64,000 nucleotides of DNA, taken from positions 29,742,501-29,806,500 of the forward strand of contig NC_080577.1 of NCBI RefSeq assembly GCF_029962835.1. The letters run 5' to 3'. Shown in pieces: positions 57,340 through 64,000 of the stretch. Below the pieces are notes generated by a model that did no database searches, was not told the DNA's origin, and saw only the letters and a program-made list of their open reading frames with translations. The position numbers and the translations under genes were made by a program. This stretch comes from Magnolia sinica (taxonomy: Eukaryota > Streptophyta > Magnoliopsida > Magnoliales > Magnoliaceae). The stretch's first letter is position 1. Every line of letters starts with the position of its first letter.

Positions 57340-57785
57340 TCTGTGGGTCCCATCATGAGGTATATGTTATATCCAAACCGTTCGTTCATTTGGCTAGCTC
57401 CTTATAAGGCGTGAATGTAAAAATAAGACAGATCCAAAGATAAGGTGGACCACACTGCTAAAAAATCAGTGGGAGATTGAACGTCTACCATTGAAACTAT
57501 TCTGGGGGACACAGAAGTTTTAGATCAATATGATATTTATTTTTCCTCTTCATTTATATTTGTATGACCTCATGAACATGAACTGGATGGAAAATAACTG
57601 TTATGTTGGGTCCTAACAATGTTTCAACTTTTTTATGGTGAGAATTATTGTTCCACTGCTATATTTTGTGTGGTCTAATTGAACTTTGAATATGACTTAT
57701 TTTTTGGACCATGTTCTAAAATGATCTCTACAAATGAATGAATGGCGTGGATATATAAATAAATAATTGTGGAGCCCATGTAACG
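57340..57785. mobile_element. Fold-back repeat copy
   Basis: The left arm GTGGGTCCCATCATGAGG, AAACCGTTCGTTCATTTGG and right arm AATGAATGAATGGCGTGG, ATTGTGGAGCCCATG are inverted. It has a GGACCACACTGC / ACTGCTATATTTTGTGTGG pair. It is closest to 315-700. Confidence 0.75.
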
Positions 57786-57934
57786 TTGATCTCCTTTTGG
57801 AGCTAGCGTCCGCGCTCATCTTCCCACAGCTAGTGCGCACACCAGCCAGGTCAGTGGTGTGTGGTACACCATCCAATCCGCTTTCGAAGAGAAAACAGGC
57901 TGCAGTCCGAATTCAATGGAAAGTAGGAACCGAT

Positions 57935-58448
57935 GGACGCGGTTTTCCTGAGAAAGGCTTTCGCAGGAAGTTCCCGCCCAAGGGACCTATGTGGGGCCAA
58001 CCATGATGTTTTTGATAAATTCACAACGTCCATCCATCTTGTGAGCTCATTTTAGGACAAAATTCCAAAAACAAGCCAGACCCAATACTCAAATGAGCCG
58101 CAATAAAGGAAAAGGTTGGTAGGGAAATTCTTACCGTTGAAACCTCCCTGGTCGACAATGATGCTTACATGCCACCCGTACTGTTCATGACGTCATTTTT
58201 AATAGGATGAACTGAAAACAAAAATACTAGCCTCATTCAAAATTTTTGTGGCCCCACCCATCTTTCAAAGACATTTAATTCTCACGTTTTCGGCCCACTT
58301 AAGTAGTGGATCGAGCTCATTTTTGGCCTTTGGTCCTAAAATGAGCTGATGGACGTGGTGGAATTATAATAAACATCATGGTAGGCCCCACATAGGTTCC
58401 CACCGCAGGAGCTTCCTGGGAAGGCCTTTCGCAGGAAATCCGCGTCCC
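57935..58448. mobile_element. Fold-back element with clear terminal inverted repeats (Mutator-like)
   Basis: The terminal arms of about 43 bp are inverted with few mismatches. The left, 57935-57976, starts GGACGCGGTTTTCCTG. The right, 58403-58448, ends GGAAATCCGCGTCCC. Inside them the usual arms (GTGGGGCCAACCATGATG ... CATCATGGTAGGCCCCAC) continue the palindrome. The flanks GAACCGATG and AAACGGATC agree at 6 of 9 positions, a possible decayed 9-bp duplication. There is no transposase. Confidence 0.8.
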
Positions 58449-58449
58449 A

Positions 58450-58980
58450 AACGGATCGGCTACTCACCCTGCAACAAGAGTGGTCGGTGCTCTGTGGGCC
58501 TCACCATGATATGCGTATTTCATCCATGTCGTCCACCCATTCTTCCAGATCATTTTATGATATGAACTCAAAAATGAGGTTGATCCAAATCTCATGTGGC
58601 CCGCACATTGTTGATTGAACGCACACCATTAAAAACTTCTTGGAGGCCACAAAAGTTTTGAATCAAAGTGATATATATGTTTTTCCCTTCATCAAAGTCT
58701 CCATGACATATTCAACAGGTTAGATGTCAAATAACCATTACAGTGGCCTTAGGAGGTTTTTAATGGTGGACATTCAATCACAACTATTTTCCCATGGTGT
58801 AGTCCACCTCAGATTTACATATACCTCATTTTTGGGGTCAAGACCTGAAATTATCTTTCAAAATGGATGGACGGCGTGGATAAAACGCATACATCATGAT
58901 GGGGTCCACATAGCACCGACCACTAGCCACCAGCATGGTGGCAGCGTCACCAGCTAAACAGCTAAACCGCGTCCGGATCA
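58450..58980. mobile_element. Fold-back element copy with extended arms
   Basis: The left arm includes GAGTGGTCGGTGCTCTGTGG and CCTCACCATGATATGCG. The right includes CATCATGATGGGGTCCAC and ATAGCACCGACCACTAGCC, ending near CCGCGTCCG. The plus-strand open frame at 58724-58957 runs along the palindrome and is not a gene. Confidence 0.8.
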
Positions 58981-59699
58981 GTGTTTTTCTCCGGTTATGC
59001 TGGTAGGCCCGCAACTTGGACGGCAGATATTGAGCAGTCCTACAATTCCATCAACGAGGCCCCCACGGTTTGGTGATCCGAACCATTGATTTGATAGCCC
59101 CAGCATATATGAAGATGTGTGCCCCAGAATTTTTCCAAGCGATAAGATCCTATCCCTTCAATCTCTGCTCTAGATTCTTCCAAATTTGGACCTATACTAT
59201 TTCTTTTATTAATCGTCTGTTCATGATTGAAGGCTTAGGATCTCCAAATATTTGAGATTTGTGGGGCACATTCAATCCATGATGTGGCCCATCAGATCAA
59301 CGGTACAGATCACCGATCTTGCACCTCAACATACTTCGCTACTACATTTTACGAGGCTCAGAACCTAACAACCGTCCATCTAACCATTGACCCTTTACCC
59401 AGCTGGAAACCCCGGGCGATGCCAATCTGCTAACCCCTTCGGCCCCACCACGTAATGATCCAGACCGTTCATCTTGAAGCTTCCATGCATATGTATACAG
59501 TATATTGTCAATATGGAGAGAGGGGTGATCACCGTTCACGCAAATTCGACTTGTGATCTGCTTGTTATACATGGACTTAATTTTGTTTCCATCTGGACCG
59601 TCTAAGGTGGAAGCTTCTTGATGAACGGTCTGAGGCGAATCCGGAACACGTGCGAAGCCAGTCATCAGGTTGGGCCAGATGTAAGCGGACCAATCCACC

Positions 59700-60225
59700 A
59701 CGTGGGAAATGGGAGCGGATTAGGTGCTACCCGGGTAAAACCTTAGTGGGTCTATACCTGTCTGTGGGCCCACATTGATTATGTATTGTATATCTACACC
59801 GTCCATTCGTTTTTCTAGATCATTTTAGAGTATGGACCCTAAAATGAAGTAGATCAAAATCTCAAGTGGACCACACGGTAGGAATCAAATTCCCTTGACT
59901 AAAAACTTCTCGAGAGCCACAAAAATTTTAGATCAAGTTGAAATTTGTGTTTTCCCTTCATCAAGGTTTGTTTGATCTTATCAACAGGTTGGATGGAAAA
60001 TAAAAATTACGATGGGCCTCAGGAAGTTTTTAATGGTGGGCATTCAATGACCATTGTTTCCTGAAGTGTAGTCCCCTTAAGATTTGGATCTGTTTCATTT
60101 TTGACACGTTGCCCTAAAATGAGCTGAAAAAAATGATAAACGGCGTGGATATACAATACATACTTTAAGGTGGGCCCCAAGGTCAGGGAAACACACTAAC
60201 GCCTTACACGCTCTCTTGGGAAATG
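59700..60225. mobile_element. Fold-back element copy
   Basis: The left arm GTGGGCCCACATTGATTATG, CGTCCATTCGTTTTTCTAG, TAGATCATTTTAGAG and the right arm CCTAAAATGAGCTGAAAAAA, AACGGCGTGGATATAC, TAAGGTGGGCCCCAAGG are inverted. Both CACACGGTAGGAATC and CCATTGTTTCCTGAAGTGTA occur around the middle. Confidence 0.85.
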
Positions 60226-60359
60226 GGAATCAAAGAAAATCACCAACGGTGGATACTCAGCTGATGAGTGGACCGGCCTGACTTCTGGGAGCGGATCTCT
60301 CACACGTATGATCAAGATTTGAAATGAGTGTGTTTGGTGCGATTTTTTTTTTCACACAA

Positions 60360-60725
60360 ACTCGGTGGGGCCCACCTTGATGTGTGCGTTGTGTATCCAT
60401 GCCATCCATCATTTTTTTCAGATCATTTTAGAGCATGGTCCCAAAAATGAAGCAGACTAGAAAATCCAGTGAACCACACCACATGTAATAGTGGTGATTG
60501 AACATCAACCGTTGAAAACCTCCTAAGGCCCACCATATTGTTTGTTTTCCATCCAACCTATTGATAAGGTAGGTATACCTAGATGAAGAGGAAAACAAAA
60601 ATATCAGCTTGATTCAAAACTATTGTGGCCCCCAAATTTTTTTAACGGTGGGAATTCAATCTCTGCTGGATGGTGTATTTGAGACTTGGATCTCCTTCAT
60701 GTCGGACTGGTCCACAGATAATGCG
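60360..60725. mobile_element. Fold-back repeat copy, right end diverged
   Basis: The left arm is well kept (GGTGGGGCCCACCTTGATG, CATGCCATCCATCATTTTT, CATTTTAGAGCATGG). The right arm stops matching after TTTGAGACTTGGATCTCC (about 60700). Confidence 0.75.
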
Positions 60726-62420
60726 TCAAAAAGGTCGGATCCCCTGCAAAGCTTTTTAGGTTAAGCTTAATCCACAAAGCAAGATGTGGGGTCCACTGAT
60801 GTTTTCATTACATCATATGCGTTCCCTCAGTTATTTCATATGTGTGGCAATCAACAACGATCCATAACTTAGGTGGGGCCCACTACATGGAACAGTTGGG
60901 ATGGGGACGACCACCGTTAAAAACCTTCCAGATTGTGCTAGGCACGAACCTAGTTTTTCCAATGGGCTATATAGTCACTTCGAATGATGGCGCTTCATGT
61001 GGACGGTTTGGATGCCGCATACGTGTCACGAGATTGACAAATTAGAAGGAGACGGTAAATCAAATATATTTTTCGCAACGTACAGGAGGGTTGCTTTAAC
61101 TGCGAGAACTGATCAGGTACAGCCGGAAAGTACTGAAACTTACCGTCCAACTGCGTATTTTCTGTCAACGCGTCATCTGTGAAGTAAATCCGTCCCATGA
61201 AAAACGGTTGACTCCATCATGAAAGTCTCCTCACAAGAACATCTTTGTGATCCACTCATCAGCTGGGCCATACTTATATTTTGAGTCAGAGCATTGGCTG
61301 GCCATTGGTTCCAATGGCGTGGCCCACCCCATGAAAAGATAACAGAATTCCTGCGCAAGTGCCGCGTTAGTAGGAAAGACTTGACTGTACGAAAATTTAT
61401 AGTACATCCGTCTGTACCGTAAGTCATTTTGGCAGATTCGAAAATAAATAAAAAATGGGTGTCCTCCCAAACAAGCTGTCGTGGGATGCGTTCGAACTGA
61501 AAAGCGTCATTTTCGTCATGAAAAAGAAAATAAGGGTATTTTGGTCTTTTTATTATTATTATTATTTTTTAATATATATCCAAACGGATGATGGCAACTG
61601 ATGTTGTTTGGCAGATGTGTACCTCAGTCCACAGCAATCCAAATTGTGGCCCACTGATCCACTGATGGACGATTGTAACTGTCCTATTTTGTGGCCAACG
61701 AGTGGATTATTAAATTTAAAAAGTATTCAACGGTCGAAATTCAGTGAATAGATGTCCACTGATCAGATGTTAGGATCATTCGATCAATCTGATTTGGGTC
61801 CATCTCCATCTACCGTCCATCTGACAATCATGACAACTGAGAGAAATGTATCCTACATGTGCAATGGTTGTGTGCATGCTTACAGATCTTCAAATCTCCT
61901 CCCAAACACACACATAAATGCAAAATTATTTGATTTTTTTGGAAGGCATGCAGGATACATTGTAACAAATATCGTCTATATTTTAAAATTAAAATATGGT
62001 GGTGGTCGTTTAAATAAAAATTAACTAACAATTTCATCAAGATTTTTAAAATATTGTTATTATTTATTTAGAAATGCTCACATCCAACCGTCCATAAGTT
62101 GTCCAACATATCATGTGTAGGACATCCACCTGGTCCAATCGGTTGGCCTCCTTATGAGGATCATCTTGTGCAAAACTCAGCACCATCCCCTCCTCAGGTG
62201 GACCACACGTATAATCTATTGGATTGGGTGGATATGGCATGCAAATAACATGTTGGAAGTTATTTGTTGGTTGGATGGCAACTTGTCCAATTGGTTGGAT
62301 GTGTGCACTTGTTCTTTATATTATAATGATTTTCTCACAACATTATTCTAATGTTAATGTGAAAATTATTTTAAAAATTAACTAATTAATTATAGAAATA
62401 TATAATTAAATTTTTTATAA
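60726..62420. other. Intergenic DNA, no gene seen
   Basis: This holds pieces of TGTGGCCCACT-type dispersed repeats (60875-60900, 61310-61330, 61640-61665), an AT-rich (ATT)n tract at 61550-61570, and no supportable gene. Confidence 0.5.
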
Positions 62421-62426
62421 TTTTAT

Positions 62427-63382
62427 TGATTTATAATTAAACATATTTTATTACTAATGAAAGTTTTCAGAAAAACTTCAAATTTGAAAATCTTTGGTGA
62501 AATTCTTGAACCGAGAAAACCAATATATAATGGCTAATGTGCCAATGATGCACGTCAATCATTCCAAAACCATTGGATTTGCCTATTATTAGTTATAGAG
62601 GCATGCATTAAAACATGTTTATTAATGTTGGAGAATTGTGAAAGCACAAAAAGATAAATCAAGTAAAGTACTTGCAATTGCACAACCAAGTCCAAACAAG
62701 AATAATCTAAATTTTATATGGAAAAATCTTTGTGAAAAAAACTGTGACACAAAACGACTAGTATGCACTATGAAAGCAGAAATTACAAGAGATTGAATGT
62801 TACCAATTTGAACAAGCTTCGAATCCACTTCACAAGTCTTATTATGCCCTTAAAACCCTTGAGAATGAATTAAAAAGCCCTCTCTATTGCCCTAATCTTG
62901 ATTACACCTGATACACACACACACCCCCCCCCCCCCCCCCCAATCACAATCGAAATAATAAACAAATTCCGCACTTATACAATTCTGCGCGCATTTTCGA
63001 TAGGACCTTTGATGCCATTGACGACCCTCAATTATATTGAGTATCAACACTAAAACGTTTTAGCAACCAACATGGGATTTTTTAAATTTTTTCGATGGAA
63101 TCGAGCATCTGTCAATAGCGGCAACGTCTTCTCGATGGTATCGAGTGGTCTGTCAATGGCATCGACAAACTCCATTATTAATAAATTTAAGACATCAATA
63201 ACAATTAACATTTTTAATACACACCTCTCTCAAACATAGTTGATAATAAGCAAACCCAAAATTTAATAATTTATAATTAAATATATTTAATTATTAATAA
63301 AAGTTTTCCAAAAAACCTCAATTTTAAAAATCTCTTGTGAAATTCTTGAATTGAGAAAACCAATATATAGTGGCTAATGTGC
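62427..63382. repeat. 115-bp direct repeats flanking about 730 bp
   Basis: 62427-62541 and 63268-63382 share TTTATAATTAAA, AAAGTTTTC, GTGAAATTCTTGAA and GAGAAAACCAATATATA in the same order, about 80% identical by eye. The middle holds a possible copia LTR and a C17-19 tract at 62923-62941. Confidence 0.65.
62626..63236 (+). mobile_element. Possible copia-type LTR
   Basis: It begins TGTTGGAGAATTGTGAAAGC and could end CACCTCTCTCAAACA, giving TG...CA ends. The flanks ATTAA and TAGTT do not form a duplication, and no primer site follows. Weak. Confidence 0.3.
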
Positions 63383-63394
63383 TTAGAGCTGTAC

Positions 63395-64000
63395 ATGAAC
63401 CAAGTTTGCTCGGTTAACTTGCTTGACTCAACTCGAAAAAGCTTGATTCGACTCGATTTGAAATTAAGTTCGAGTCAAGTCGAGCTGGTTTTTAGAGCTT
63501 GAAAAAATTTCGAGCTGAATTCGAGATTGTTCGAGCTCGAATCAGCTTGGATCGAACCTCAACTCGAATTGAATTCAGATCGAATCAGTTTGGTGATTCA
63601 ATTATTTTGATATTGACATTGCTCACCAAGTGTTTGATGAAATAACTCAATGAAGTATTGTTTCGGGTATATACATTCTCTGCAGGAATGGCTCGTGGCG
63701 AGAAAGGTATGGATATGAAACAAATTAGTATAAAAAAAAAATTACATGATAAAATTACACTCGTATCTTGATTTTGATGCTGCTTACTGAGTGTTTGATA
63801 AAATACCTGTAAATAACTGTTACCGTTTTGCATACCGTGAGAAATTGAAAGTACACTCCATATGTTTGAGAAAATGTCACACAAGCTTGAACTTGGCTCG
63901 AACTGGCCGAGCGGCTAACCAAACCGTGTCCAGCTAGCCAGCTAGCCAGTCAGGCTTGAGGACCAAGCTGAACCGAGTTTGAGCTAGGGTCAGCTAGTGG
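63395..64000. repeat. TCGAGCTCGAAT-rich fold-back repeat, two parts
   Basis: Irregular iterations of CTCGACTCGAA and TTCGAGCTCGAAT occur at 63395-63600. Related AGCTTGAACTTGGCTCGAAC and AACCGAGTTTGAGCTAG pieces at 63880-64000 are in the opposite sense. Together they look like the two arms of a non-autonomous DNA element cut by the window end. The AT-rich middle has no gene. Confidence 0.45.

Noticed and set aside
61752..62024. 90-codon open frame in intergenic DNA
   Set aside because: No family resemblance, AT-rich surroundings, no splice or promoter context.
62923..62941. Long C homopolymer as a functional quadruplex-type signal
   Set aside because: A single uninterrupted C run after (AC)n is an ordinary simple repeat and its length may be a sequencing artefact; the C run at 26972-26986 is similar.
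1..64000. tRNA, rRNA or small-RNA genes
   Set aside because: No cloverleaf-like A/B-box pairs or rRNA segments were recognised by eye; a dedicated scan was not possible.

Overview
This is nuclear DNA of a flowering plant. It carries spliced plant genes with GT-AG introns, plant-type Ty3/gypsy and Ty1/copia retrotransposons with TGGTATCAGAGC-like tRNA primer sites, an L1-type LINE, and many copies of a GTGGGCCCCACCATGATG-type fold-back repeat. I associate that repeat with magnoliid genomes, but only from memory, so the lineage is a weak inference. No organellar, bacterial or viral genes were seen.

Only one host gene is supported: a U-box/ARM-repeat E3 ubiquitin ligase of the PUB4 type on the minus strand. 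Its coding exons are 34544-34819, 34283-34399, 29925-31853 and 25061-25126. They join in phase to about 795 residues (UND-type N-terminal domain, U-box, Ser-rich linker, ARM repeats). A non-coding 5' exon is likely at about 37441-37640. The last intron (25127-29924) is swollen by a TIR-bounded element that itself contains a 5'-truncated LINE.

Region by region. 1-3392: a diverged long LTR of family A, rich in minisatellites. 3393-6644: the end of another LTR, inserted in a decayed gypsy pol (6645-8244). 8245-9261: tandem repeats, an LTR end and a primer site. 9938-13387: a minus-strand copia gag split by a solo LTR (10067-12804, TSD GTTTC). 14268-14870: a minisatellite. 14871-23348: a truncated minus-strand gypsy element (integrase, RNase H, RT, protease, gag, primer site, 3970-bp 5' LTR) with many stops. 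24480-37700: the PUB4-like gene. 37700-41300: intergenic DNA with fold-back repeats and a 260-bp tandem duplication. 41306-54771: five solo LTRs nested in one another, four of them with intact 5-bp target-site duplications. 54772-64000: AT-rich intergenic DNA, a dense cluster of fold-back (Mutator-like) elements, a possible copia LTR, and a TCGAG-rich repeat.

The window is a gene island in a retrotransposon sea. Almost every retroelement is reduced to a solo LTR or is broken, showing repeated insertion followed by LTR-LTR recombination. No operon-like or defence system was found. The most unusual structure is the nested solo-LTR stack.
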